This document shows, in pieces, positions 10,988 to 25,375 of a stretch of 64,000 bases of DNA. Both the position numbers and the translations under genes were made by a program. The DNA comes from Lutjanus erythropterus (taxonomy: Eukaryota; Chordata; Actinopteri; Lutjaniformes; Lutjanidae): assembly GCA_020091685.1 (NCBI GenBank), contig CM034613.1, positions 6,936,864-7,000,863 of the forward strand, given 5' to 3'. The notes below the pieces were generated by a model. The model did not search any database, was not told the DNA's origin, and worked only from the letters and a program-made list of their open reading frames with translations. How positions within the stretch are numbered: position 1 is the first letter of the stretch; each line of letters starts with the position of its first letter.

Positions 10988-13900
10988 GACAAGGCACTTA
11001 ATATACTGCCTTATGAAGGAAAAGGGCAGTAACACAATTTTTTTGTCAAAAATGAGTTCTCATCATTTTTGTGACATTAAATCTTCTCTAAAATGTGTTT
11101 TATTTAGGAGAAAATATGGGGTAGCAATTATAGAAACTGCAAAAAGCCCTCGAGAAACCAAGGAAAACCACTGTAACTTGAGTTACGGTATTCTAACATG
11201 TAAAATATATGCAAAAAAATAAGAAATATGTGCATTATACCACTATATACATATAACAACACTATAGAAAAATATTAAAATGAGACCACAGACTCACCAC
11301 TACAACGACTACGATCCCAGCAGTGAAAATGCATGCATAGGTCAAATCAGAAGTCATAATATATAGAAAGAATAACCTGATATGAAGCTATAAAACTGCC
11401 ACATATCCAGTTATTTGCTTGCAACTACTTTGGCTTCACGACTAGGAAACTTTAAAGTCATCCTGCACTCAGTATAAGTGCTGAGTCAGCAGTGTGCTGT
11501 ATATTATCCAGTGACACATGAACATGGTCGGGGCATGTTTGGAACACTGTGTGCCGAGGAGGAGCTGCAGACAGACAGACATACTGAGTAACCAGCTGCC
11601 TGACAGCGTGTGTCATGCATTGCGCGTTTCTCACCGTGTCGTCCGTGTCCTGCTTCTTCAGCTGCTCGGCCATGTATGTGATGGCGGAGATGGCTGACTT
11701 CAGGTTGGGAGGGAGGATCAGGCAGAAGCTGTCAGAGTCTGGCAGCCGCTGGAGGTGCACAGTGCTCTCACACCTTCAACACAGAGAGGCAGACGGAGGG
11801 TGGGGGGGGGATTTCAACAAGTTTAGTAGTTATCAGCCTGTATGTTAACCCCAAATACTTAAGTTTTACACCATGTGCTCGTGCTTTTACATGCACATGA
11901 CAGTTGGTACACTACTGGTTCTTACTTTATATGTAAATATGGTAATTCTGCCACTAGGGGTGTCTCAAAGTTATACAATAACAAAAGATGCACTTTGATG
12001 ACGTTGTTGTCTTCATAGCTGAAAATCCATCATGAGAGGTGTCTCAGGCAGAAAACATGGTCATGGATGAGGTATTTTTTTTAAAAGTTCTATTCATGTG
12101 ATATTTAGTTACACTCACTGACTGTATATATACACTGTATATAGGTTCTGTGTCGTATATATATACAGTATTTATTACACCTAAAAATGCTTAGCATATC
12201 CAAGATGCACACCAAAAATCTTGGGCACAAATATTTCCTTCAGTGTGACATATGTCTTGTCTTACAGTGTCAACCTGTTCTATTAGATGATAAACAAGCT
12301 TTGCTATGCGTTATGCACACATAGAACAATAAAATTAAAATAGAAAAAAAACTGTATATTGGCAGGTGCACATTACAAATGATGATGCAACATATGAATG
12401 AAAGTGCAGAGTACCAGCGGTTGTAAGATTAGTATTATTTCTTATTAATTCATCAGTTTATTGCATTTGAGTCTCATTATTTTAACTTTTAGATTCATAA
12501 CATGGAGTTTAAATAAAGTGCAAATAAAGAGAACACAAGGACGACGTATGACGCTGTTTCTGACACCGTGTCTCCCCTGTGTGGAGCGTCTTGCTACTTA
12601 GACAAGTGTCCTCTAGAAGAAGTTAAAACATGCAGCAGCTCTCTTCACAAACGCTCCCTAAGCCCAGATTTATGTCGCGTATGTCACGAGTCACCAGCGC
12701 AGCATTGTTCAGCCCCGCTGTGACGAACCACCACTGACATTAGCTGTCCACTGTAGGACATACAGTACAGAGATGGACATGTCAGTGTTGTCTCTTCATA
12801 ACATACAGTATGTGTCCTTGTGTACCCTCTATAGCCACTGACAGGCTAAACTGCTCCAGCACGGGCCTCCTCCTGTGAGCACTGAGTGACAGCGGCAGCA
12901 CGCTCCTAACAGCGGGGTGACATTGACACAACACTGGGTCACCATTTATGTGATGCAGTGACCTCTGACCCCGTCATTCCTCCTCACACACACACAGCTG
13001 TTCCATGAACCAAAACACAAGAGCAGAGAGAAACAGTCGTATTGACAGCGTTCTTGTAATGCCTTCATGCTTCAGTGAGTTCAGCTGTAAATAAATCATT
13101 TTAAAATTGTATCTGAGAAATTTTAACAATCTATTTTTCCCCTTTACTGGAGGGAAATGAAAAAACTGATATAAGAAGCATTTTCTTACCACTTCTTACC
13201 TGGATGAGAACATGTATGAACAGACTGTGTAATGTTCAAATATTTTAGTCAACATTCAGTCTCATAAAAAAATCTATTACAGGCAACTTAATATAAACTG
13301 TTCAGAATTTACAGAAAAGCAATTAATGTTTTTGAATATTTGGCTCAACAATATGTACTGTGCTTATAAAGCAGGTCAGGTCATGCATACACACATGTCT
13401 GACCACAATAACACAGGTTGGAAGAAACTTAAATAGGGTGTTAACTGTTTGCTACAGATTCCACTTCCTCCTGCTGACCTGTGCTTCCCATCACCCCATT
13501 CACCCGTCACCTCTTGTAAAACCAGCATACCCTCAGTGTCAGGTGAGAACATTATCTCTAAACTTTATCAGGCTGGTCACACTTATATTTTCTTCTTCTT
13601 CTTCTATTTCTCTGCCCCTTTTCTTATTTTCTTTTCTTCTTCTGCTTCATCTCCGTCTTTTTCTCCTTCCTCCTCCTCTTCTTCTCTACCATTTGTCTTT
13701 CCTTCCTCTTCTTGTTCTTTTTCTTCTTCTCTTTCTTCTACTCTGCCCTCCTTTTCTGTCTTCTTCTTTGCCCCCTTTTCTTCTCTGCTATTTTAATTCT
13801 TCTTCTTCTCTGCCCTTTTTGCCATTTTTCCTTCCATGGCATTTTTCTTCTTCTAGTTACATAACTTAATACCTATTTTATACCTATTTTATAGGCATGA

Positions 13901-16900
13901 AATGCAGCATTTTCTCTGCCTCTGCAAGCTTTAATTTGAAAGTCTACCCAGATGTTGTGTATTTATTATGCTAGCTTCACAGTGGAGCACTAGAGGGGTG
14001 CCTACAGCGTCACAGTTTGAAGCATATGGCCAAAGCTCCAGTATTTGACATGTTGGGATTGAGAACATGTTGGTTAGACAAGGGATTCCCAAAGTGTGGG
14101 CTGTGGCCCCCTGGTGGGCCACGAAGGCCCTGCATCTTGGCCAGGAGTGTTAAAATAACAAAAAAAAAAACATTTTTAAGATTCAATTTTGCCAGTTTGA
14201 AATTACCATAAAATATTTATGGTTAATCTAAAAAAAAAAAAAGTAAACAAAGCCATAGGATGGGGATGTGTTGGACCTAGTTTGACAGGCGTGACACCAC
14301 ATTTGATGACCTGTCACATTAACACTGGAATTTATCTTATATCTTGTCATTGGTATGATTAGTCTTGTGTGTTTTGGGGTGGGCCAAAGGACATTTTCAG
14401 ACTGCAAACTGGGCCTCAGCCTTCTTAAGTTTGGGAACAGCTGGGTGAGACTACAGGACCCGACTAAGGTTACTAACTAGCTCCACTTGCTTTGGTTTCA
14501 TTCTGTATCATTCTTGTCACATGACCACTAAAACATTAGTAAAGGAGAGAGAGAGAGCTATGTGTCCCCTGCTGAAGGCGTCTGGCTCAACACCACAGTG
14601 CACCTGTCAGATTGGCACCTCGGTGCATGTCTACAATGCACACAGTCCATGCATGTTGTGTATAAAGGGTGTATGATGTTAATAATGTGCAGAAGCTCCG
14701 GCACCAGAGAGAGGAAGGCGTCAGTGAAGGAGCAGGACGAGTTATCAGAGTCACAGGGAGACAGCGTGACAACAGATGGACTGTGGGGACAATAAAAATG
14801 AGCTCCTGTAATGTGTGTGTGTGTGTGTGTGCGTGTACTGTATATGTGCACGTGTGTGTTGCCTGCAGCTCAGGGCAGAGCTATGTGGTGCTCTACACGC
14901 TGAATGCCATCCACATTCCACAGCTTGTATTCATTACTGCAGATACATGGGGCCCTTCTCACTATGACACACATACACTCCTATAAAGGCACATGTCTGG
15001 GACTGTATTTTTTACAGGGGTGACAGTAGGGCTCATCTCTTTTCAAACTTTGCTTTTATTCGTGAACACATTGCAGTCCGAATGCTGCTGTTGCTGTGTA
15101 ACATTAATCACTAAACTATGTGATCATGTACATTAGACTTATTGCTAAAATAGTGTTCTTCTGATGTAAATATCACCAAATCAGTGTCTTTATATTGCTG
15201 AGCTGTTGTTATCATGTTTAACTGTGACTGGTACAGCTGTTTTAGAGTATTGAAAATGGTTTGACTGGTCTGAAACTTTTTACTGATCACCACACCCGCT
15301 GATCAATATTTGCCCTCATTCAGCCCCTTTGCACTGTGCAGTGCTGCACATGAACCAAAGCAGAAGGTGCACACGGAGACGCACAATCTGTGTGCCAGAA
15401 TGTACCTCTTTGTATTTATTATTGTATTTATTATTCAGATTTCAGCTGAGGATGCGGTACATGTATTTGGACTCTCATAGCCTGCTCAATTGTGGTGAAA
15501 ACCAGGAAAATTTGGCAGCGAATGTTGAAAACTGGGACATTTTAGTATTTTACAGATATTTGTCAGGACTCGGAACACCCAACTTGAAATCAGGATAGTC
15601 CTGGATCAGGATAGGAGCATTGATTTAAGAACTGTTCATCTGTAATGTTTTTATTTTTACTGAGATCCTAAGCCTAGTTGCCACAGTTGAAACAGGATCT
15701 GCGAGTTAGGACAATTCTGTAATGCAGACCCTGGCTTCTAATTAGCCCTCTGATAGAATGACAAGACAAACAAAGATGGATGAAGGCATAGACGTCTATG
15801 TGACACAGACTGGGTGATGGTGCCGGCCGGCGTGACCACCATTTCTTCCACATCAAAAACCGACGAAATCCTCCTCTGCCCCGATCACTCAGCACCGGTC
15901 TTCCCTTCCACTCATCTACCCCTATCTATTCTTCACCCTCCCTCCACCTCCTTTCTGTGGGATTACCCCCTAATGCCCAACCTAAACAGAGGCTTAGTGG
16001 CTGGCGACTGTGGACGGGGGTGTGGGGCTTAGCTGAGGCTGAATGTGATGCCTTTGGAACGGGATGAGAGATACCCAGCACCAGGCCTGGTTCAGTGGGC
16101 TGTGGAGCTGTTTATGATGCCGTGGCTGGGTGGCAAGACTGAGGCCTGCTGGCAGATTAGCCAGAGTGAAGCCAGCATGTTTGCAGGGACCATACAGCTT
16201 GAAGCAACACTTTAGATTAAAAAATGTATATCTTGATAACCTCTTTCACAGATTGATATATAGCATAGTGACTCATCATGCCCAGATCATGAAAGCTTTA
16301 CACTGATCTACACACACAGTGTCTGGTACAGTAAGTCAAGTAGGGGAACACAGTATTTCTCAGCTTAACAAGGAACGAGCACCAGCTAAAGAAACTCCAA
16401 TTACAGCAACACAAAATGGAAAAAAGAGATTACAGTCATGCATACACTGCTGATTAAGGGGAACTCTGAAAATGGCAGTAAAGAAATACAGCACATTTAA
16501 ATTACTGTGCTTTTACAAAAATGCCAACTTGCTGCTTTTAATTTAAATCTGGGGTAGGCAGTTCATTTTAGGTGTCAGTGAACAAAAGTTACATAAGAAC
16601 CTTTAAGCATCGTGTAATTCAAGTAGTCTGAGTAAACAAGACTTCAGTCAGTTGGTCAGTCCACTACTTCAGATACATAGATATATATACTATTAGAGGT
16701 CTTGTCATCCAGCGTCAAATACTTTGGTTTATGACCAAAGACCAGAAATACCAATGACCACTTTAGTATACCTGCTAAACATCTGCATGTCAACATTTCC
16801 ATTGTGAGCATGTTAGTATGCTGAATTTAGCATTTGGTTATTTTACAGCTTCTCAGAGCTGCTAGCACGGCTGTAGACCAAAAGTGGGAAGTAACTTAAG

Positions 16901-19900
16901 TACAAATACTTTGTTACTGTACGTAAGTAGAGTATTCATGTATCTGTACTTTACTCGAGTATTTATTTAACAACTTTTTATTTCCTACATTTTAACACAA
17001 ATATCTATACTTTCTACTCCTTACATTTTCAAAACAGGCTTGTTACTTTAAGTTGTAAAGTAACAAAGAGTAAAGAGTAGAGTAAAGACTCTGTCGGGTT
17101 GCTGGAACAGAAATGACATGAAGTGAACTGCTGGGCTGATTTGGACTGGGACAGTTTGTAACTGACCCTTAGAGAGGGTGAGGGGAGGGGGAGGTGTTTC
17201 ATGTCACTGAGCCATGTTTCAGGTCTGCCCAAAAAATCCTGAACACATAAACTGTTAACAACAGTCTAATGGACTGCCACTATTCAATGCTTCGTGGTTC
17301 TGCGCCTTTTCACATGTTTTCAGTAACAAAACCTCTGCTGTAGACTCTAATTTAGGCTACTGTTTGAGCAAGAAAGCTTCATCAAACAAATAGACTGAGG
17401 ACAAACAAAATACAGCCTTTGTTCCATTAATAAGTGCTTGAATATTAAAGAGGCAATGAAACAAACCAATTTAAGCATCTGCTGAGGAAAGCAGTGCCAC
17501 AGGATTAAGAAGTGTTTCCAACTGAAAAAATGAGACCAGCTCATTCATGTGTTTAGGTTTACAGTGAGTTGACTCAATAAGAAGCTCTGCAATACATTGA
17601 AATCCCACAGAATTATTCATAAATGTGTGTAATAAAGGTACAAGCGTCTTTTGAAAAAAACAAAAAAAAAAAAAACGGATATCTGTGACCAACACTTAAA
17701 TTCAAAATAACACAATGTCAGAGAAAAATGTATCTGTAAGGCTGTACAATCCATTGGCTTGTTAGTCAGTCAAAGTATCATCAAAGTCACCATCATTCAT
17801 TCTTTGGGGACCGTTAATATCTGTACATAATTTCATGGCAATCCATTCAATAGCAATTAATGGATGATGGTCCAACATTTGCCACTAGCTTAGATAAAAA
17901 GCTACGTGTATATGGTTATTTTTAGAAAAATACATTACAAAAGTCCCACTTGGAAATAAAAGTGCCCCTCAAAAATCCTATACACCTCTGAGCCACACTA
18001 AAAGAAATAAATATCAAAACATAATGATAATGATTATGACATAATTAGAAAATAACTAGGTTTAGGCCTGTGAGACTGTAATCAGAACAACAATGTACTC
18101 CTTTTGGTGTTATCCAGCTGAATCATTAATCCTTGTTTTCCGTTTGTCAGAGTACCTGGCTGAGCTAAATATGGTATTAAATATGTGAGGCTGAAGGAAG
18201 TGCTTGCACTCTTCCTGTCTTGGCAGATTCCCTGAGCTGCTGTGGTGATGGCAGCGGTAACTCTGCCAAGTCTAGCACGCTGTGTACTTTACAATAATAG
18301 CTAGTCTGGCACCGGCTCCAACATTCACACTTTGGCACACTCTACAAAGAAGATTCATGCCTGCGCTGGCTTTTATTAACATTAATAGAAATAGCTTGCC
18401 GCTAGTGTAACATCAGGATTGACACATCTTAGCCCAGAAGGAAGCTGAACGACTCTGATGAGTATTACTTCAGGTTTACAGAGTTTAACATCCTTGACAA
18501 GTAAGAATATAGATAAGTTTTGGCAGTTTATTTCTCCCAATAGTCCAAACCAAAAGCTGGCTTTATCTTTGTAGTCTAATTGAATCAAGTTTGTTATACT
18601 GTATATATTGTGCTTTGTTTCTTATGATTTCTGCTGTTTCTCTGGTACCACAAGCCCTTTTCATACATGGAATCTTGAACTATGCAGGTGCCATCTGTTT
18701 ATTTAAATAATGGCTTTCAGGCCATTATTTAACAGGTTTTTAGGCCTGTTATTCCCATTTCCTATTCTGCTACATATTGGTGTACATGCTTTATGTAAAG
18801 GGTTCCACTGGATATCCATACTGACTGCAGTAAGCATAAACAGTCTGATGATTCTTGTCATCTAAGTTTTTTTCTTCTTTTGTTTCATGTGTATATTTGC
18901 ACCCGGGTAAGAAGAGGCACATCGGTATTTACACGCAAATAGCCACGTTGGCAGTAACATCCTAAATGCAAATAACACGTGCCAAAAACAAAATACAACA
19001 AGATGTTTTTATAAATGAACTGACCTGCGGAGAATCTCTTCGCCAACATTAAATCTGAGAAAAAATAATATTATAGTATTTTTGTTTCCTTTCCTTATAT
19101 AACAAAGTTGTTACACTTTGAGTCACATCATTGACATACCTGCCTCTCCAGGGTATCACAATATCAGGGTTGATCTTGCGAAAGAAGTACTCTCCCCCGG
19201 GCTGCCTGCCATTAAAACTGCGGATGGGCATGTCATCGTTAGACTCCTTCAACATAACATCCTCTTGGTTTGGCCTCTCCATACCAATGTACTTAGGAAG
19301 GAAGTTAATGAATACCTGCAAATTTGAGGTAACAAAATAGTGAAATCAGGTTTTTCAAAGGTTTGGATGGATGCTCAGTGAATCTGAGGTTAAACCAAGC
19401 CTCACCTGTCGAACCCAGTTGGGCATGATGTGCGTGCTGGGTGTTCGGTGGTGGAGATTTAGGACGACTACACTTAGGATAACAGAGAACGTGACCAGGA
19501 TCATGGTGAACATGACATAGTTGACAATAATTGGGATGCCAAGGGACGTCTCAGGGACCTTGTCGGCCAGCAGGAGCATGAAGACAGTCAGAGCGATGAG
19601 GACGGAAATAGAGAGAGTCATCTTCTCTCCTGCAGACAACAGGGATGGTTTGGAGAATAATGATTAATTATGACATGTTACTTTGGTGGCTTCTGCCTCA
19701 TGTTGACAAGAGCAAACTTAACATGTGCTTACATTTGACTGTTGGCTGTGGAAAACATGCAAGTGATGAACTGGACTTATCTTAAGCATGTTGGACAACA
19801 GAAAGTTGTATAATTTACTGGTCTATTGTAGATAAGAAAAGACAATTACCCGATTTACCTAAGTCAAGTTTATCCTGTAAAAATCCACCATTCTCAAGGC

Positions 19901-22900
19901 CTTTTTGCACTTCTGTACAGTAACTTGCTACCTCCAGTGATTTCAGTGAGGACAAGGCAGCAGAAGGAACTGGTTTCAGACATGACCGTAGGGGGTAAGA
20001 ATCGATTATTGTCCATGTGAAGTCATACAGTTTTTGCTCTGCTGCTCCAAGTTCACTGCGCTAAACTACCTCAAACAGAAGTGTGTGCAGGGTCGTAAGG
20101 TTGTGTCTAGAACCCCAGACCCATGAAAGATCTTGCAGGAGTGATCATTGTAACCCAAACCCTCATCTTTCCCTAACCAAGTATTTTCTGTCCCTTTCAA
20201 CCACATTGTTGTCACTTTATAAACGTAATGAAGTTGTACAAGATGCAAAATAAAGAGACAACACAAAAAACATAGGTTTTGCAAATCAAGGGTTCCCTTC
20301 TAGACATGACCAGGATAGAAAGAAACAATCTCAGAGGAGCTCATAATGCTGGTGTCTGGACAAGGACAACTAAAAGAAAAACTTGGCATGGGACAACTTT
20401 TCCACCAAACTAGCATTCATATTGTGGACTTGTGGGTGGGCTGTACCAATGCAATGAAGTTCACAAAAGCACATGTCTATCATTGCAGCTTTGCAATGTC
20501 AAGGTCTCTTTCCTTCAGTCTATGTTGCATAATATGTCAGTAAATTCCCTCAAATGTTGCCCTGCCTCATGGACTAGTCGCTCACCATTGTACAGTCATC
20601 TCTGAACTTGATTCTAAATGATATAGTACTGTACTGTACTGTACTGTACTGGTATACCATTATTATCCTGTTGATCATTGCCATTACTGTCAGTTAGACT
20701 TGATTGGAGTGATGAATGACTGGAAAAGTTAAACTGCAATGAGTGATTCATTTTTTGTAGCCTTTTTGGCCATTCAGTACTTTCTTACATCTTTTAAATG
20801 ATGCTGTACAAAAAGTGATTTTTGCTTCTTTTTGTTTATTTACCTTATATAACTAAATGAGACAGTGACAATTGTTACACTTTGAGTCTTGTCTTTGGTA
20901 GATTCAGTGTTAATAGATGTTGCCTTCCCTGCCTCTCCAGGGTAAGATCAAAGATTGACTAAATAGATTCAAGGTCACCTTCCTTCAATCTATGTTGTGT
21001 AATATATCAATAAATTCCCTTAAAGGTTGCCCTGCCCCATGGTTCAGTCTGTATTAGACACACGCTTCTTGTCATGACATTAGGCACCGCATCAAGGTGG
21101 TTTGTTGCCCTTCCTACAGTATATCCTGTCTTGGCAGTGATGTGTAGTCACAATGTCACAACATGTCTGATGTGCTGACCTGCTCCAGGAGGCAGGTAGA
21201 AGACAAATATAGCCAACACGCTGGTGAGGATGCAGGGCACGATGATGTTGATGATGTAGAAAAGAGGCTTCCTCTGTATGATGAGGTAGAAGGTGATGTC
21301 CTCGTACAGGTCCTCCTTAATGTTCTTTCTTGAGGGCTTGTGACAGATGGCCCATTCTCCGTTTTCTATGGAGAAAGAGATCAGTAATTTCTGTTTGTTG
21401 GAGCACTGTGCAAAAATGAACAAACCCTACAGTTTGGTCTTTTTGTTTGTAAAATTTAAAATACTGACCTTAAAAGTTAAACGCTAAATGTTAGCTAAAT
21501 GCTAATGTCAGTACACTAACATGCTCACATTGACAATGGTATCATGCTGATGTTTAAACTTGTAATGTTTACCATGTCAGTCGTCATAGTTTAGCTTCTT
21601 AGCATGGTCGCATTTGCTAATTAGCACTAGCAAAGTAGAGAAGATGTAGTTCATCATAAACCAAAGTATTGAACAACTTAAATTTTGACTTGATGATGGT
21701 AGTTGATGAAAAGTCATCAATCATCCAAGCCTGGTTCAACTTAAAAGGGTTAAAAGAGATTTTCCTCACCACTGCTGGCAAATACTTGCTCATGGTGGGA
21801 ATTATTCTCTGTAAATATTATAAAAAGTTTCCCATCATGTATAGATAAATAAATGAAAAAAAAGGAAAACTTTCTTTGACAATGTTTTCTTAATAGTTTT
21901 ATTAGAATTTTTTATTGTATACATGATGCTAAAAGAGAATTAAGAATGAGATTTAAAAGGTTAATTGTACCATTATTGTATTAGAAAAACTACTCACTCA
22001 TACAGTAAATATCATAACATGCATATGAACAGGACTATAGGTTGTGGATGAGGTCACTGTGGGCACCAACCCGTGAAAGCGTTCTCATCTATAACAATCT
22101 CCTGGATCTCATGGCCATCATCATCCAGAAAGTACTGCAGGTCCACCTCAGAAGCGTCATAGGTGTACGAGCGGAAAATCATGCTGCAGTTCTGCCAGTC
22201 AAATGGAAAGTATGACACCTGCGGGAGTTGAAAAAATTCCAAACTTCTACGTTACTTTTTAGAGGGAAAGGAGCTATTCACAAGTATGGAATTCTGCATG
22301 AAAATGTAAAGTAACACTGGGATAATGCATTTTCAGTATCAGTACAACGAAGCCATAAATTGTCGTTCATAGAGGAGAAAAACAGAACAAAAAGAAAGGT
22401 GTATGTATTAAAGACAGCACCTGTATAGAGCAGGTGCTGCGGTAGATGGCTGGAGGAAGCCAGTTGACTGTTCCATCACTGTAAACCAAGACGTTGACGT
22501 AGAGAGCCACATCAAACTGACCGTCATTACTGAAGGGAGGAAATCGAATGATAAATGTGATTTCAGGCATTTTAGTATACCATGATTTTTGACTTCTACA
22601 TCCTGGTCCCTGTAAATACATTTCCCTCTGTGGACTGTTGACAACATACTGTTTATTTGAGGCATATGTTGATATATGAGATGTCACACAGATGTTATAA
22701 CAATACAGCCTCAAACATATAATTATCTTACTCCACCAAATTTCTCTATGTTGGAGCACTGTGCTAAAATTCACAACACTTCTAGGTTTAGTCAATTTGT
22801 ATTTGTCAAATTTAGATGACTGACTTTTAAAAATATATAACAAATGCTAAATGTTAGCTACATCAGCATGCCAACATGCTCTTATTGGCAATGCTAACAT

Positions 22901-25322
22901 GCTAATGCAGGTGCAATGTTTACCAGGTCCACCATCATAGTTTAGCTTTTTAGCATGCTAATATTTCATAATTACCGCTAAACAAAGTGTATAGCTAAGG
23001 CTGATAGGAATGTCATCAGTTTAGAGTAATGAACACCAGAGCCTGGTTCTGGTAAAAGTTTCTGCCTGTTAAAAGGGAGTTTCTCCTTGTCACTGTTGCC
23101 CAGTGCTTGCTCATGATGGGAACTGCTGAGTCTCTGTGAATAATATTATAAAGATGACAGTCTAGCTCTAAATGAAGTGCCCTAAGATAACTGCTGGTAT
23201 GTTTGGGCGGCATGTAAATAAAATTGAGTTTGCAGAATGATTATACTTCATCCTGAGGGTGACATGAATTTCATGGCAATTTGCTAATCGAGTTGGTTCA
23301 CTCAAAATCACACAAATTCCACTCTCATGCTGGCAATAGAAACCAGTAGGCTTTGCAATTCCTGGTTCAGTATTTCATGTCAGTCCAGACACTGATCAGT
23401 CATTAAAACCACCTGCCTATTATTATGATATGGTTCTGGTCTCCCTTGTGCCACCAAAACAGTTCTGACCCACTGAGGCCTGGACTCTTCTGAGGAATCT
23501 GACCAGACGGCCTAGCCTTCCCTCCCCACACGCATCAGTGAACATTGGGCACCCATGACCCTGTTCCTGGTTCACGAGTTGTCTTTCCTTGTTCCATTAA
23601 CCACTGCAGACCAGGCACACCCCACACAACTGACCCTCCCTGCCTCCTGCCTCTTTTCGCTCTGTGCTCCAATTGTACTTAGGCCAACTTTCTTAAACAT
23701 GCTTTGTACTCAGCTCCTCTGTGTTGAAAAGAAAGTTTTAATGTTTTAAAGACATTGCTGGGGGGAACAGCGGATCGGTGTTGCAGGATGAGAAATTAAC
23801 TTATTAAAATGTAAACATCTACCACTCAGATAAATGTGCGAATTAACCTTCATCATCATGATCATTTTTTCATCATTTTAAAATTTTTCTAGCATTTTAG
23901 TGGCATCTGATCTAACTTCCCACCCCGAACAGGTGCACTGCTGTGTGAGGAAACACAATAAAAACAGTTGCATTTTGCATGATAGTGGTCACTTTTTTTT
24001 AATAAGTGAAGATCCAATCTTCACTTAAAAGTACGACCCTGATCAGACACAGTGAGAGCCGTCCTTTCTGGTACTTTTGATGAGTGTGTGTGTGATGCAG
24101 ACTCTGAGTTACAGCAGTCAGACAGAGACAGAAAGACGGAGCGCTCATGTGTTCTGACAGCTGCATAATATCCCAAATATAATGAAACTACTGATAAAGT
24201 TAGTTAAACATTTGAGCATCTTCTGTTGTGGAATAAAGAGTGTGCAATGCAATGTGATGTAATGCGATGCTACATAATGCTCTATGACACTCACATGCAG
24301 TTAGGACAAGGTGTTTGGGACTTTTCCTGCTTCCAACACATCAACTTGAAGAACAGAGTGTTCACTTGCTGCCTGATATACTTTGTTGTTGTTGTAATAT
24401 TTCAGTCTTGCTATCCATAGAGCCACACTGCTAATATGGATAACACACTTGCTAACATTTTAAAGTGAAACATGTTTTGTTGAAGATAGAATCTATCAGA
24501 TTTGTCTTTGGGACTGTTTAGGTTACTGTATGATCATAAATATGGATAAACATGGGGGTGCACTCACTTGTTTATGAGGTAGATGTCAGGACGCCACACC
24601 TTGTTGGGAGGAATCCTCAAAACCTTAATGTTGTCATAATCCTCTGGGTTCCATGACAACCTGTAGTCTGACCATGCCTGGGAAGCAAGGAATGAAGTAG
24701 GAAAGGAAAGGAAGGGAGGGAGGGAGGAAAAAGAAAGTGAATAAGAGGCATAGCAGAGCAGAGACAAGGTGAAATCATTACCACGGCACCCTGATGTCTC
24801 TGTCATTTACATCCTAGCTTCTCCCGTCTTTGATAAGTCATTTAAACCCCACTGATCCAGACACACACTCACACACCAATGTCACAAACACTCAAGCCGT
24901 CTCGGATTCTAATTAGCGAGGGCGAGGGACAGAAATGAAAGAGTGAGTCAGAGAATCACAGAGATAAAGCAAGAAATAATTTGTGGTTATAGAAAGTGAC
25001 AAGTCCATTTGAGGGCAGAGAGCGGCGGAGCAGCCGGGAGAGGGGAGATAGGAGTTGGAGCAGCAGAGCGAGGCTCGGTGATGAAGATGAATGTTTCCAT
25101 GCTCGTACCAGATTCATGAACACGTTGGTTGTCATCTCTTCGTTCTTCTCGTTCTGTAGTGGAATAGAGAGCGAGAGACAGAAACAGAGGGAGAAAGAAG
25201 GGGGGGACATACATTAGTGATGCCACCATATCTTGTTGTTACTTTCAATCCTACTCCATGGAAACTAATTGGGTTTGGATGAATGGATGACCGTGCAGCA
25301 CCCAGCACAGATCTGGCAAACA

Positions 25323-25375
<53 letters not shown>

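Larger units (their letters stand above)
11774..19024 (-). other. chrnb1l intron 10 (7.25 kb), no gene recognised
   Basis: It contains a pyrimidine-rich tract (13580-13860), a hAT-like repeat (14081-14443), a short (GT)n at about 14814-14832, an AAGTACAAATACT-type repeat (16875-17100), and GC-richer unassigned DNA at 15700-16150 and 18180-18360. The open frames are low-complexity or unsupported. Confidence 0.6.
20505..21045 (+). repeat. Diverged direct duplication within chrnb1l intron 7
   Basis: About 65-75 bp at 20507-20577 (TTCCTTCAGTCTATGTTG ... GTTGCCCTGCCTCATGG) recurs at 20980-21043 (TTCCTTCAATCTATGTTG ... GTTGCCCTGCCCCATGG), roughly 470 bp away. Confidence 0.65.

Noticed and set aside
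13360-13869. 169-codon plus-strand open frame
   Set aside because: Ser/Leu/Phe-rich translation of a pyrimidine tract; no domain and no splice or promoter context.
14558-14851. Minus-strand open frame with [19 protein letters not shown]
   Set aside because: Considered as an extra chrnb1l loop exon, but exons 10 and 11 join in phase without it and no family match is known.
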